Shown: piece by piece, positions 8,640-17,452 of the stretch
How positions within the stretch are numbered: position 1 is the stretch's first letter
How the letters are laid out: each line of letters opens with the position of its first letter
From: Sipunculus nudus
Lineage: Eukaryota; Annelida; Sipuncula; Golfingiida; Sipunculidae
Reading direction: 5' to 3'
Assembly (NCBI GenBank): GCA_026874595.1
Contig: JAPPUL010000069.1
Coordinates: 1,118,001 to 1,182,000, forward strand
Length of the DNA stretch: 64,000 bases
Notes under the pieces: model-generated
Told to the model about the DNA's origin: nothing
Databases searched by the model: none
Seen by the model: the letters and a program-made list of their open reading frames with translations, nothing else
Translations under genes and position numbers: made by a program

Positions 8640-9867
8640 GATATTGTGGGGAGTAAGCGGGGGGATATCGCTATATAAGAGTCTAGATATAATTCATGGA
8701 CTTAAGAAGGAAGGCTATAAAGTACAAGTAGTAATGACAAAGAACGCAACAAAGCTGGTATCGCCTATGGTATTTGAGGTGGTATCAGGGAATGAGGTTG
8801 TAACAGATACCTTTGCCAAGCCGATGTTTCATATAGACGTAGTAGGAAAGACAGATTTATTTATCCTTGCGCCAGCAACATATAATATAATAGGCAAGCT
8901 TGCAAATGGGATAGCAGATGATTGTCTTACAAGCGTCGCAAGTGCTCTTGAGACGGATAAGAAGCTTTTGGCACCTGCAATGAATACAAACATGTATAAG
9001 AATCCTATTTTAGCAAAGAATCTAGAAATACTAAAAAGCAATAGATATGAGATACTAAAGCCGGAATATGGAATGTTGGCGTGTGGATATGAGGGGGTTG
9101 GACGAATGATGGAGGGAAGCTATATAGGAGAGTATGTAAGGAAGCGTATGGGAGGGGATGGGAGTATAAGGGAAGCAGAAGGAAAGTTATTGCCTAAAGG
9201 GCTTTCATATCTTAGGGGGAAGAAAGTAGTTATAACAGCGGGAGGGACTATAGAGAGAATAGACCCTGTAAGATATATATGTAATAGGTCAAGCGGGAAG
9301 ATGGGGATATGCTTATCTGGAGTTTGTGTATCAGCGGGTGCACAAGTGAAGCTAATCTATAGTAATATAGCTGTATCTTTGCCGAATGGAGCAGAGAATA
9401 TATATGTGGAGAGTGCAAAAGAGATGGAAGATGTGTTAGGTGCTGAGCTTAAGGGTGCAGACATACTAATAATGAGTGCAGCGGTTTGCGATTATCGAGT
9501 AAAGGAGGTTTGGCAAGAGAAGGTAAAGAAGGGAGAAGGGGGTGGATTAGATTTAGAATTAGTTGAGAATGATGATATATTAAAAAATCTTTTATCGAGT
9601 AAACAGGAGGGACAAATATACATAGGCTTTGCAGCAGAGAGTGATGATCTTGTAATAAATGGGCGAAAGAAATTGGATGAGAAGGGACTTGACATAATAA
9701 TATGTAATGATATTAAACGCGAGGATATAGGTTTTGGCAGTGATTTTAACGAGGTTGTGCTTTTGGGGGAAGGAGGTTATGAGAAGGCATTTAGTAGGAT
9801 GAAGAAAGAAGATTTGAGTGTAGAGATATTAAGAGAAGTAGGGAGACTATTTTATCCTAGTGAGTAA
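8626..9867 (+). CDS. coaBC: bifunctional phosphopantothenoylcysteine decarboxylase / phosphopantothenate-cysteine ligase
   Basis: CoaBC makes 4'-phosphopantetheine in two steps of coenzyme A synthesis. The CoaC half (about 1-180) has GVSGGIS, the active-site His in FHIDVV, the FMN/substrate PAMNTNMY motif and the catalytic Cys in GMLACGYEGVGRM. The CoaB half (from about 200) has ITAGGTIERIDPVR, NRSSGKMG and the AAVCDYR segment, where most enzymes read AAVADYR. I choose the TTG at 8626 because GGGAG lies 8-10 bases upstream and the product begins MKKNRILWGVSGG; an earlier TTG at 8611 is possible. It ends 12 bases from convergent oppB. Confidence 0.93.
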   Translation: MKKNRILWGVSGGISLYKSLDIIHGLKKEGYKVQVVMTKNATKLVSPMVFEVVSGNEVVTDTFAKPMFHIDVVGKTDLFILAPATYNIIGKLANGIADDCLTSVASALETDKKLLAPAMNTNMYKNPILAKNLEILKSNRYEILKPEYGMLACGYEGVGRMMEGSYIGEYVRKRMGGDGSIREAEGKLLPKGLSYLRGKKVVITAGGTIERIDPVRYICNRSSGKMGICLSGVCVSAGAQVKLIYSNIAVSLPNGAENIYVESAKEMEDVLGAELKGADILIMSAAVCDYRVKEVWQEKVKKGEGGGLDLELVENDDILKNLLSSKQEGQIYIGFAAESDDLVINGRKKLDEKGLDIIICNDIKREDIGFGSDFNEVVLLGEGGYEKAFSRMKKEDLSVEILREVGRLFYPSE

Positions 9868-9879
9868 ATTGTAATAGTT

Positions 9880-10845
9880 TTATGAAGGTTTAGTTTTGTT
9901 AATTCTTGGGTCTGCAATGGTATAAAGGAAGTCGGCCAAAGCGTTAAAAATCAAAGTTAAAAGAGTAATGAATAAAAAAGCAGCCATAACGACATTAGAG
10001 TCTTTATCGATAATGGATTTATAAAGTAAAAGGCCCATGCCGTGTATGCCAAAAATAGTTTCAGTAACGACAATGCCACTAAACAAAGCAGGAATAGATA
10101 AACTTATAAGACTAATAAAGGGCAGTGAAATATTTTTAAGAGCATGTTTAAATATAACCTTATGTGAAGCTATACCTTTAGCCTTAGCAACTTTGATATA
10201 ATCCTCTTTAAGAACTTCAATAAAGGAGCCACGAACATATCGAGTCCAGCGTCCGATATCATAATAGCTTAAAATAAGAACAGGCATAATAAGATGCTTT
10301 AATGTGTTCCATAATGAAGGGTCATAGGTAGAAGTGGCACCAAAACCTCCGGGAGGCAGCCATTTTAGTTTTAATGCGAAAAAGTATATAGCGATAAGCC
10401 CAAGTAAGAATGTTGGTACTGACAAGGCTATAAATGTTATAGCACTTATACTGTAGTCCAACCTGGTATTATTTTTAAGAGCGGATATAAGGCCTAATGC
10501 TAATGCAGTTATAATGCTTAAGATAAAAGCAGGAAGAGTTATCATTAAGGTGGTTATGATTCTTGGTTTTATTATTCTTTGAGTGTCTATATTGTATGTA
10601 GTTGAGTATCCGAGTTCACCATAAGCAAGGCCACTAAGCCAATAGAAATATCGTATATAATCTGGTTTGTCAAGTCCTCGCTGTTTTATTAGTATTTCTA
10701 TATCTTCTTTTTTGAGGTTAGGATTTTCCATTTTCAGTTTGGTAATTTCATTACCCGGCATAAGAGCTATTAACATAAACACTATGTAGGAAGTAAAAAA
10801 CAGTACTATAAACGATTGCAATAAACGCCTTATTAGAAAACTCAT
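9880..10845 (-). CDS. oligopeptide ABC transporter permease, OppB/DppB type (set 1)
   Basis: A 321-residue inner-membrane permease with the DppB N-terminal domain (MSFLIRRLLQSFIVLFFTSYIVFMLI), the PGN loop, six membrane segments and the EAA motif that docks on the ATPase (VAKAKGIASHKVIFKHALKN, about 229-248). The end ADPRI is family typical. It follows the substrate-binding gene by five bases, so the pair is one transcript. An OppC partner and ATPases are not next to it; the best OppC candidate is at 29872-30780. The substrate (peptides or nickel-like complexes) is not predictable. Confidence 0.92.
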   Translation of the reverse strand: MSFLIRRLLQSFIVLFFTSYIVFMLIALMPGNEITKLKMENPNLKKEDIEILIKQRGLDKPDYIRYFYWLSGLAYGELGYSTTYNIDTQRIIKPRIITTLMITLPAFILSIITALALGLISALKNNTRLDYSISAITFIALSVPTFLLGLIAIYFFALKLKWLPPGGFGATSTYDPSLWNTLKHLIMPVLILSYYDIGRWTRYVRGSFIEVLKEDYIKVAKAKGIASHKVIFKHALKNISLPFISLISLSIPALFSGIVVTETIFGIHGMGLLLYKSIIDKDSNVVMAAFLFITLLTLIFNALADFLYTIADPRINKTKPS

Positions 10846-10850
10846 ATCTT

Positions 10851-12590
10851 TTAGTTATTACGAATTATTCTCCATGTTTCTACATTCCATGTTATTGGGG
10901 TATCAGTCCCTGTTGGCTGCCAATTAATAAATCCTTTTCTGGTCAAAGACACCTCAGCCCTAAAATATAGCGGTATTGCAGGAAGTTCTTTCGTCCAAAT
11001 AGCTTGTTGAGCTGCAAAGAGTTCTTTTCTTTTGTTTGGATCAAGGGTTATGGGAATAGTTTTATGTATAGTATCTATTTGTTTGTTTTTGTAACCTGGA
11101 ATATTATCTCCAATATAGTTGTTCTTTTCATTTGGTATTGAATCATAAGTCCACATCTGCTCACCGTCGGAAAGCGGGGAAAATATCCATGCATACATTG
11201 CAAGTTCAAACTTACGTTTTGGGAGTGTTTGGCCAAATAAGGTTAGAGCGTTTTGATTTTTGTTTATATTAATTTGTACTCCAATTTCCTTTAAATTGTT
11301 TTTTATGGCTATTTGAATGCGGTTACGTAATTTATTACCGGCTGTTGTTATAAGGTCTATTTTAAGTTTGATACCGTCTTTGTTTTTAAGTATCCCATCT
11401 TTATCAACATATTTGAATCCAGCCTCAGCAAGCAGGGCTTTAGCTTTGGTTTTTGAGTAATCGTATTTAGTTATTTCATTAGAGTATCCGGGGTGCAGAG
11501 GAGGAAGCCAACTATCTGAGACTTTTAGTTTTTTGTTGAATATGAACTTAGAAACATGTTTTCTGTTAATTCCATGCATTAGAGCCTGTCGTATTCTTAT
11601 ATCGTTTAGAATATGATGGTCCAGATTAAAGTCTATGTGCTCCCAAACGATTCCATCTTTTATATGAATATTAAGCTCCTCGTGTTTGGAATTAATTAAA
11701 TTCAAAGCCTGATCAAAAGAGATGCCAATGGGAGAAATAGCATCAGCATGCCCGGATAAAATCCATAATATCATAGAATTAGTATCACCTACAAATTGAT
11801 ACAATATCCCATCTAAAGTGCCTTTATTAGAATGCTTTTGGTTATTAGCATAGTTAAGATTATAGTATTTGTTTGGCCTTAACAAGATGTAATTGCCAAG
11901 TACCCATTCAGAGAGTTTATAAGGACCATTACTTGTAGGTTTCCGATTGTATTGGCTAAGATGCAGCTTCTCAGGTTGTTTTTTGTATTCATCTTCAAGA
12001 ATATGTTTAGGTAGGATAAAATGTCCTTTATAATAATAAGCATAAGGCTCATTCCAAATTACTATTAGTTTGTTTTTATTGTTTGAGTCTTGTTGCATGG
12101 ATGAAATTCTTTTTTCCAAATTCCTGCTACGTACCCAAACCCTATTATCCATAATAACCTTCCAAGCAAAAATAACATCGGAAACTGAAAGTCTTTTCCC
12201 ATCGTCCCAAAAGAGGTTGTCTTTAAATTCCCAAACAACCTTTAACTTACCGTTTGGTAGTTTAGTTACAGTATTATTTAAAGCGGAGGGTATGTATTTT
12301 ACAAGTATGGGAATAGGTTTACCATACATATCTATTTCAACCATGGGTTTATATATAGCCCTTTGAATTTCAACGGCAGCAGACATAGAAGTAAAGAGAG
12401 GATTTAAGCTATCAGGCTCCTGTTGAATTAAGATACGAGCAAAGTTCTTGTTGTGTGCTTTAAGAGGGCTTGGTTTAGTAGTATTTAGAATGAATTGGTA
12501 AAATATGAAAGCGAAAGCAAATGCAATAATGGATATAAGTAATAATTTAGAATATTTATATTTGTTGTTATGTAGTTTTTTAGCGTACAT
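10851..12590 (-). CDS. ABC transporter substrate-binding protein, family 5 (OppA/DppA type, set 1)
   Basis: A 579-residue family 5 solute-binding protein. An N-terminal hydrophobic segment (~18-37) lacks a cysteine, so the protein looks membrane anchored by an uncleaved signal, not lipidated. Family landmarks include LIQQEPDSLNPLF, W-x-F-K-D-N-L-F-W-D-D-G-K-R-L-S-V-S-D-V-I-F-A-W, the RQALMHGINR helix and YDYSKTKAKALLAEAGF followed by D-x-D-G. It binds its ligand in the periplasm and feeds the permease. The one-base gap to the HEAT-type gene upstream and five-base gap to oppB downstream indicate tight translational coupling. Confidence 0.92.
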   Translation of the reverse strand: MYAKKLHNNKYKYSKLLLISIIAFAFAFIFYQFILNTTKPSPLKAHNKNFARILIQQEPDSLNPLFTSMSAAVEIQRAIYKPMVEIDMYGKPIPILVKYIPSALNNTVTKLPNGKLKVVWEFKDNLFWDDGKRLSVSDVIFAWKVIMDNRVWVRSRNLEKRISSMQQDSNNKNKLIVIWNEPYAYYYKGHFILPKHILEDEYKKQPEKLHLSQYNRKPTSNGPYKLSEWVLGNYILLRPNKYYNLNYANNQKHSNKGTLDGILYQFVGDTNSMILWILSGHADAISPIGISFDQALNLINSKHEELNIHIKDGIVWEHIDFNLDHHILNDIRIRQALMHGINRKHVSKFIFNKKLKVSDSWLPPLHPGYSNEITKYDYSKTKAKALLAEAGFKYVDKDGILKNKDGIKLKIDLITTAGNKLRNRIQIAIKNNLKEIGVQININKNQNALTLFGQTLPKRKFELAMYAWIFSPLSDGEQMWTYDSIPNEKNNYIGDNIPGYKNKQIDTIHKTIPITLDPNKRKELFAAQQAIWTKELPAIPLYFRAEVSLTRKGFINWQPTGTDTPITWNVETWRIIRNN

Positions 12591-12591
12591 C

Positions 12592-14109
12592 TTATTTAAT
12601 CATTTCGTCTAGAATAAGTTTAATATCCTTATCAGTCTCAAGTTTGTATACATTAAGAAGCAATTGTTTTTTATGCTTGTACTTACTTATATATACAGAG
12701 TATAAAGCATATAATCTTACAGTTTTATTTTTGTGAAATAGTAATTTGTCAAGATTTTTTTTATTACTTTCAATATTTTGTGTCAAATCCAAAGGGATAA
12801 GCTTAGGATGAGAGAATAGTATAGGATATAGTTTTATAAATTTGGGAGTAAGTCTTTTATTTTTGGTAAGATGAATAAAGAAAGGGGAGCCTATATTTTT
12901 AAGAGTATCTTCTTTTTGAAGGAATGTGGTAATATTTTGACAATTGACATTAGCAAGGGTATGTAAAGCGAGGTTCTTAATATCTTTATCAGAAGAGGTT
13001 TTGTATGTATGCCTTATATCAGAACACAATTTATTAGCTTTAATGTAGTCAATAATTTTTAAAGTTTTAAATAGAATTTGTTTATTATTGCTTTCAAGAG
13101 CAGTTTTAAGCAAAGGGATACGGTTATTAATAATCATAATAATTTTCTTAGGGTCTTTAGTATAAGGGTCCCCGAAAGCAATCTCCAGTTCCTCATAGTT
13201 TGAGGGGTTAAATAATTTAAAGTAGTTCTCGGCATCAGCTGAAGTTTTAAAGACGTTGCTACCGAGCTCAGCAAGCATCTCGATTAAATCTTTGTGAATA
13301 AAGTAGTTATTTTTGTTTTTGAGAACGAAAGTGGCCTTAACAAGGGCTTTTCTAACATATCGTTTATAAGGGCCATCATAATTTTTCAAAGAAGCAAGAA
13401 GTTGTCTAATCTCTTGATTTTTGTTTTTTGGTTTAATGATACAAAGGGCAATAATAATCTCCTCAAGAAGGATATTTTTTTTGGTAATTAGAGTAAGGAG
13501 AGAATAGTAAGCGTTAGAATAGTTTAAGTTAGCAATAACGGTAGCAGCTTTTGCTAAAATGAGGGTATCAGGCTTAGATTTTGTAATTTGGTTTTGAATT
13601 AGTCGCGTGCTGGTGTTTCCGATGTAGATAACATCCTCCTTAGACATAGAGTATTTTTGAGTAGAAGTGCCTGTAGAAGTGCTTATCGTATTTTTATTAT
13701 GTCTTATGACAATATCCTGAATTAGCTGCAGAGCGACAATATTCATGATATGGTTATCGTATGAGATAAATTGTTTAAATAGGGGTATAACCTCATTATG
13801 TTCTGCTAGTTTCGAAAGAGTGGTTGCAGCAACATATTTAAGTTCTTTAATTTTGGTATTCATAATGTTTTGTTGTGTTAAGAGCTTTATAATATCGTTT
13901 TTAAGAGGATATATTCTTTTACTACCGATGGTACGTATAATTTCAATACGCTCTTGAGTGTTAATGTGCGGTTTTAGTTTTTCTCTAAGGAGTTTAATTG
14001 ATTTATGATAAGGGTCGTTTAGGTTATTATTCGTTTGACAATATGATAGAACAAGAGTGCTTGCAGATATAAGGATGCTGGTATAAATCGGGAAATACTT
14101 AAAAGACAT
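12592..14109 (-). CDS. exported HEAT-repeat-like protein, first gene of the opp set 1 operon
   Basis: The 505 residues begin with a signal sequence ending LVLSYC, a lipobox-like site except for Tyr at -1, so lipidation is possible under the relaxed spirochaetal rules but uncertain. The mature part is a series of paired helices with HEAT/ARM-like character (for example KELKYVAATTLSKLAEHNEVIPLFKQFI and KNLALHTLANVNCQNITTFLQK). No enzyme motif is visible. It probably acts as a periplasmic scaffold. Being one base ahead of oppA suggests a role with the transporter, for instance holding it or the binding protein; that is inference. Family not named. Confidence 0.7.
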   Translation of the reverse strand: MSFKYFPIYTSILISASTLVLSYCQTNNNLNDPYHKSIKLLREKLKPHINTQERIEIIRTIGSKRIYPLKNDIIKLLTQQNIMNTKIKELKYVAATTLSKLAEHNEVIPLFKQFISYDNHIMNIVALQLIQDIVIRHNKNTISTSTGTSTQKYSMSKEDVIYIGNTSTRLIQNQITKSKPDTLILAKAATVIANLNYSNAYYSLLTLITKKNILLEEIIIALCIIKPKNKNQEIRQLLASLKNYDGPYKRYVRKALVKATFVLKNKNNYFIHKDLIEMLAELGSNVFKTSADAENYFKLFNPSNYEELEIAFGDPYTKDPKKIIMIINNRIPLLKTALESNNKQILFKTLKIIDYIKANKLCSDIRHTYKTSSDKDIKNLALHTLANVNCQNITTFLQKEDTLKNIGSPFFIHLTKNKRLTPKFIKLYPILFSHPKLIPLDLTQNIESNKKNLDKLLFHKNKTVRLYALYSVYISKYKHKKQLLLNVYKLETDKDIKLILDEMIK

Positions 14110-14125
14110 ATAAAAAAAGTAATAA

Positions 14126-14185
14126 AGAGCCCACTTTTGCCGTGTGTCAGAGCATTTTAATCCCTATTTTGACAGGGTGGGCTTT
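14126..14185 (-). promoter_or_regulatory. structured leader / possible attenuator ahead of the opp set 1 operon
   Basis: Read on the minus strand, an outer stem pairs 14177-14185 with 14126-14134 (core GCCCAC/GTGGGC), and an inner stem pairs TGTCA with TGACA. The outer stem is followed by a T-rich run just before the ATG at 14109. A competing CCCT/AGGG pairing (14162-14165 with 14174-14177) would disrupt the outer stem. This is terminator-like and could act as an attenuator, or simply occlude translation. No known riboswitch class is recognised. Confidence 0.45.
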
Positions 14186-14215
14186 CAAAAAAAAGACATC
14201 AGTTACAAAATATAA

Positions 14216-14236
14216 TGACTCAAAAAAGATGAGTCA
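14216..14236. promoter_or_regulatory. 7-bp stem inverted repeat
   Basis: TGACTCA (14216-14222) and TGAGTCA (14230-14236) form a perfect inverted repeat with a seven-base A-rich centre, upstream of the opp set 1 leader hairpin. It may be an operator or a small hairpin. Confidence 0.35.
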
Positions 14237-14479
14237 ATGTAAGACATGATGAATTAAAGAAGCCCTTGTAAATTAATTACGGAAATAAAATTAGCAAAGA
14301 CATCACGAACAAAGCAGGACGCATAAAAAGTTAGTGAAATTATTAAGAAAAGACAAAGGGAGAGAAAATAAAATAAAAATGTTTAAGGAAAAAAGGATAA
14401 TGTCGTTATAGAGGAGGAGCTAGTATTAGCCTTCTATAGGATAATATTTAAGTTAAGTAATAAAAAGGGCTTACAAAGT

Positions 14480-14507
14480 TAAAGGTTGATACAGTAAAGG
14501 CCGAGCA
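14480..14507 (+). promoter_or_regulatory. sigma-28 (FliA)-like promoter for flaB
   Basis: TAAA at 14480-14483 is followed, after 16 bases, by GCCGAGCA at 14500-14507. The enterobacterial sigma-28 consensus is TAAA-N15-GCCGATAA, so the -35 core is intact and 6 of 8 bases of the -10 match. Placement before a flagellin gene and the presence of a FlgM-like gene at 25330-25683 support the reading. Confidence 0.55.
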
Positions 14508-14640
14508 TAAGGGTACGTGTAGGTAAAGGAATTTTCTTTTGATAAGCTAAAGGATTAGACCTTTTTGAAAGGGAATGGCTTGCACGGTTTACGCTATGGC
14601 GTACTAAAAAATATAAGTTATCATTTTCAAGGAGGAAAAT

Positions 14641-15501
14641 ATGATAATAAATCACAACATAAGTGCCATATTTGCTTACAGACACTCTAAGATGAATAAT
14701 ATTTCACTAGACAAGAGTTCTGAGAAGTTATCATCAGGTCTTAGGATAAACAAAGCAGGAGACGATGCATCAGGTCTTGCAGTATCTGAAAAGATGCGAT
14801 CACAAATAAGAGGCTTAAGACGTGCAGCGATGAATGCAGAAGATGGCATATCATTTATTCAAACGACAGAAGGATATCTGCAAACATCACAGGATGTAAT
14901 TCAAAGGATACGCGAGCTTGCAATACAAGCATCAAATGGAATATATTCAAGTGAAGATAGACTACAAATCCAGGTAGAAGTATCCCAGTTGGTAGATGAG
15001 GTAGATAGGATAGCGTCTCACGCACAGTTTAACGAGCTTAACTTGCTAACGGGCCGATTTGCGGTTGGAACGGCAACTAACGTGGTACCTGCAAGCATGT
15101 GGTTCCATATAGGAGCAAACATGGATCAGCGAGAGCAAGCGTATATAGGGACTATGACGGCAGGAGCGCTTGGCATGCGAGACATAGTAACGGGCGACAT
15201 AATGAGTCTTAGTACACCATCCATGGCAAACAGAGCGATAGGTGATCTGGATGCAGCTTTGTTAAAAATATCTAAACAAAGAGCAGATCTTGGAGCTTAT
15301 CAAACAAGGCTTGAGTTTGCAGTTGAAGGGCTTTTAGCGGGGTATGAGAATTTGCAAAGTGCAGAAGCTCGTATACGAGATACAGACATGGCAGAAGAGT
15401 CAATAAAGCTAGCCCGAGATCAAGTATTAGTCCAGGCAGCAACAGCAATGCTTGCCCAGGCTAATGTTAAATCACGGTTAGTGTTACAGCTTTTGTCATA
15501 A
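14641..15501 (+). CDS. flaB: periplasmic flagellar filament core protein FlaB (flagellin)
   Basis: The 286-residue length, the [15 protein letters not shown] start, the [20 protein letters not shown] core, the [14 protein letters not shown] segment and [22 protein letters not shown] are the spirochaetal FlaB pattern; the C-terminal D0/D1 helices ([18 protein letters not shown]) close the protein. FlaB proteins form the core of the periplasmic flagella that drive spirochaete motility. As usual there is no variable D2/D3 domain and no signal peptide, because export is by the flagellar type III system. A strong RBS (AAGGAGG) precedes the ATG, and base composition is closer to neutral than in neighbours, consistent with high expression. 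Start position 9 reads A-I-F-A-Y where most FlaB have A-M-Y/F-A-N. Confidence 0.97.
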   Translation: MIINHNISAIFAYRHSKMNNISLDKSSEKLSSGLRINKAGDDASGLAVSEKMRSQIRGLRRAAMNAEDGISFIQTTEGYLQTSQDVIQRIRELAIQASNGIYSSEDRLQIQVEVSQLVDEVDRIASHAQFNELNLLTGRFAVGTATNVVPASMWFHIGANMDQREQAYIGTMTAGALGMRDIVTGDIMSLSTPSMANRAIGDLDAALLKISKQRADLGAYQTRLEFAVEGLLAGYENLQSAEARIRDTDMAEESIKLARDQVLVQAATAMLAQANVKSRLVLQLLS

Positions 15502-15561
15502 GGGGCATGGCTTTAACATAATAAAATTAAGCCTAAGGTAGTCTTAGACCAGGAGGTTTAT

Positions 15562-16203
15562 ATGGAAATTTATAGTTTTGGGAGAGAAAGACTTTATGTT
15601 GAAGGGTTAACGGATAAGAATGTAGGTAAAACATTATCTGATAAATCTTCATCAAAACAGGAAGGCTACTACACAGTAAAGAATGCACAGGACAAAGCAA
15701 GTCAAGCATCATTGTACATATCGCGTATTCGTGCAAGAAATATGCTAAACGATAGTACAAGTAATATAGCAAAGCTCAATATGGCAGACACCTATCTTGA
15801 GAAGCTACAAGTTATACTTGACAAGCTAAAGGAGGAAAGACTACGTGACGTACCAACAAAGGATACGGTTTCAGAGGTGAACCTTTTGAAGACGGGGATA
15901 GCAGAGATTTTAGATAAGTTTCCGATGCTAACCACTGTAAGAACACGTCTTGCAAATTGGGACATAAGAAGCTTTCTTGGAAGCGGGCGTGATGGAGATG
16001 AGGCAATAGTAAAGGGTATGGAAGACGTAGCTTTTCTTAAGGAAGAGCTTAAGGCAGTCGCAGATGAGGAACTTAAGTCGGTTGTGGGCAATGTGGACAA
16101 TGCACATGTTAAGCTTGCAGCACAAGAGCTTAATGAAAAGCCTGTTGAAGGAGGAGTGCATGGAAATCTTTCAACAAATAGAATAATAGAGCTTATAACT
16201 TAG
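15562..16203 (+). CDS. flaB-linked protein with a short flagellin-like helical segment
   Basis: The 213-residue product starts 60 bases after flaB with a strong RBS (AGGAGG) and is probably co-expressed. Residues about 50-90 (ISRIRARNMLNDSTSNIAKLNMADTYLEKLQVILDKLKEE as a helical stretch) resemble the flagellin D1 region in which a serine-threonine-asparagine turn is followed by ADxYLxKxQxIL. The C-terminal half is helical (FLKEELKAVADEELKSVVGNVDNAHVKLAAQEL). There is no signal peptide, no membrane segment and no cysteine. It may be a minor filament or cap-related component, or a chaperone; both are inference. I cannot name a family. Confidence 0.65.
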   Translation: MEIYSFGRERLYVEGLTDKNVGKTLSDKSSSKQEGYYTVKNAQDKASQASLYISRIRARNMLNDSTSNIAKLNMADTYLEKLQVILDKLKEERLRDVPTKDTVSEVNLLKTGIAEILDKFPMLTTVRTRLANWDIRSFLGSGRDGDEAIVKGMEDVAFLKEELKAVADEELKSVVGNVDNAHVKLAAQELNEKPVEGGVHGNLSTNRIIELIT

Positions 16204-16259
16204 TATAAAAAAACATTTATAGTAGAGAAAGTTTAAAATGTATTTGTTGAAAAAGAATT

Positions 16260-16301
16260 ATTAAGGCATGCAAAGCTTAAAGTAAAAGCTCATGCCTTAA
16301 T
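16260..16301 (+). terminator. hairpin, likely terminator of the flaB transcript
   Basis: An 11-bp perfect inverted repeat, ATTAAGGCATG at 16260-16270 and CATGCCTTAAT at 16291-16301, is extended inside by AGCTT/AAGCT after a 3-base bulge. A loose T-rich stretch (TATTTTGTTT) follows. Position after the flaB-linked gene suits rho-independent termination, though the T run is imperfect. Confidence 0.6.
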
Positions 16302-16354
16302 AAGATATTTTGTTTACAGGGCGGTAGTGCTGCTTAGTAGGGACAAGCTACGAT

Positions 16355-17452
16355 ATGAATAAGGAGTTACAAAAAAAAGACATTCCGATAATTAACGTAA
16401 GACGGGCTCGTGGTGCATATCTATATGATTTTACCGGACAAAAGTATATTGATTTTGGACTAAATAATGGTTCTTTAATCCTTGGTCATACAAACCCGAA
16501 GGTTACTCGTTATATAAAAAATCAAATAAACAAAGGATATGTAAAAACGCAAGTAGAGCATCTGCAAAGGCGGCTTGAGTCTTTAATTCTTGAGAGTTAT
16601 AGTGGCTTTAAAGGGGTAGATTTCTCACATTCCTGGCTTGAATTTTGGCATAAAGTATATAATCTATTCAGTTTAGAAAAAGAAGATAGCACAAGGGATA
16701 GAAAGAAGATATTGTTCGTTGGGCGAAAATACGCTGAACTTATGAATAATAGGTTTTTCTCGGATATGACTTTAGTTTTAGACTCCTGCTTAGCAGAAGA
16801 AGATATACTTTATGAGATAAAGAAGGCGTTAGTTAATAATTGTTTGGAGGCATTATGCCTTGAACCGTTAAGGTATGATTTTAGTGAATATAGCAAAGGC
16901 TTTTGGAAAGAACTTGAAGGATTATGTAAAAGGGAGGGTTTAAAGTTAATCTTTGATGAAGAGGAGAGTGCTTTTCGTGTTTCCTACAGCTTTGCATTTC
17001 CTATTATTCCTGATTATGTTTTACTTGGCAACGTTATAGGAGGAGGCTTTCCGCTTAGAGGGATATGTTTTTTAAATGGAGCTTTAGAGGAATTATATGT
17101 TTCGGATGCATCTTTATCTTATGTTTTATATTACGTATCAGGGCTTGAGACATTAAAATATTTGCGACGAGAAAGACCCTATGAGGGCATGTCAAAGTTA
17201 CTTAGTCTCTTAAAAGAGCAGCTAAAAGGCAGTGATATAATAATAAACGATAGTGTAACGATGTTTCAAATAGTACCAAAAGATAGCATTATTTGTGATG
17301 AGCTTTTAAATATAAAGATATATAAAGATGTATACGAAGAGAAAATCCTATTAAATGCAGGTTTTAATGCAAAACAATATTTATCAAGCCAACACAATGA
17401 ACATGACATAAAACGCTTTTCAAAAGTACTAAAAAAGGTAGTAAAGTTCTAA
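16355..17452 (+). CDS. class III aminotransferase-like protein (GSA-aminotransferase family) lacking the PLP lysine
   Basis: The fold family is clear: RARGAYLYDFTGQKYIDFG-like opening, LILGHTNPKV, the LIFDEEESAFRVSY segment with the PLP-ring Asp at 201, and PDYVLLGNVIGGGFPL. In glutamate-1-semialdehyde aminotransferases the last motif reads LGKxIGGG, where the Lys forms the Schiff base with PLP; here it is Asn226. The phosphate-binding S-G-T-E-A and Y-H-G-H motifs are also missing and the protein is about 60 residues shorter than normal. It is therefore probably a pseudo-enzyme. It lies just after the flagellin genes and overlaps the convergent gene by four bases. An A8 run at codons 6-8 could favour slippage. 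Confidence 0.8.
   Translation: MNKELQKKDIPIINVRRARGAYLYDFTGQKYIDFGLNNGSLILGHTNPKVTRYIKNQINKGYVKTQVEHLQRRLESLILESYSGFKGVDFSHSWLEFWHKVYNLFSLEKEDSTRDRKKILFVGRKYAELMNNRFFSDMTLVLDSCLAEEDILYEIKKALVNNCLEALCLEPLRYDFSEYSKGFWKELEGLCKREGLKLIFDEEESAFRVSYSFAFPIIPDYVLLGNVIGGGFPLRGICFLNGALEELYVSDASLSYVLYYVSGLETLKYLRRERPYEGMSKLLSLLKEQLKGSDIIINDSVTMFQIVPKDSIICDELLNIKIYKDVYEEKILLNAGFNAKQYLSSQHNEHDIKRFSKVLKKVVKF

Larger units (their letters stand above)
14110..14640. other. 531-bp divergent intergenic region between the opp set 1 operon and flaB
   Basis: No gene is supported here. On the minus side it holds a two-tier hairpin directly before the HEAT-type gene (14126-14185) and a 7-bp stem hairpin (14216-14236, TGACTCA/TGAGTCA, loop 7). 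On the plus side it holds a sigma-28-like promoter (14480-14507), a small hairpin TACGC-tatg-GCGTA (14590-14603) and the flaB ribosome binding site AAGGAGG. The flaB leader would be about 125-130 bases. Confidence 0.7.
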
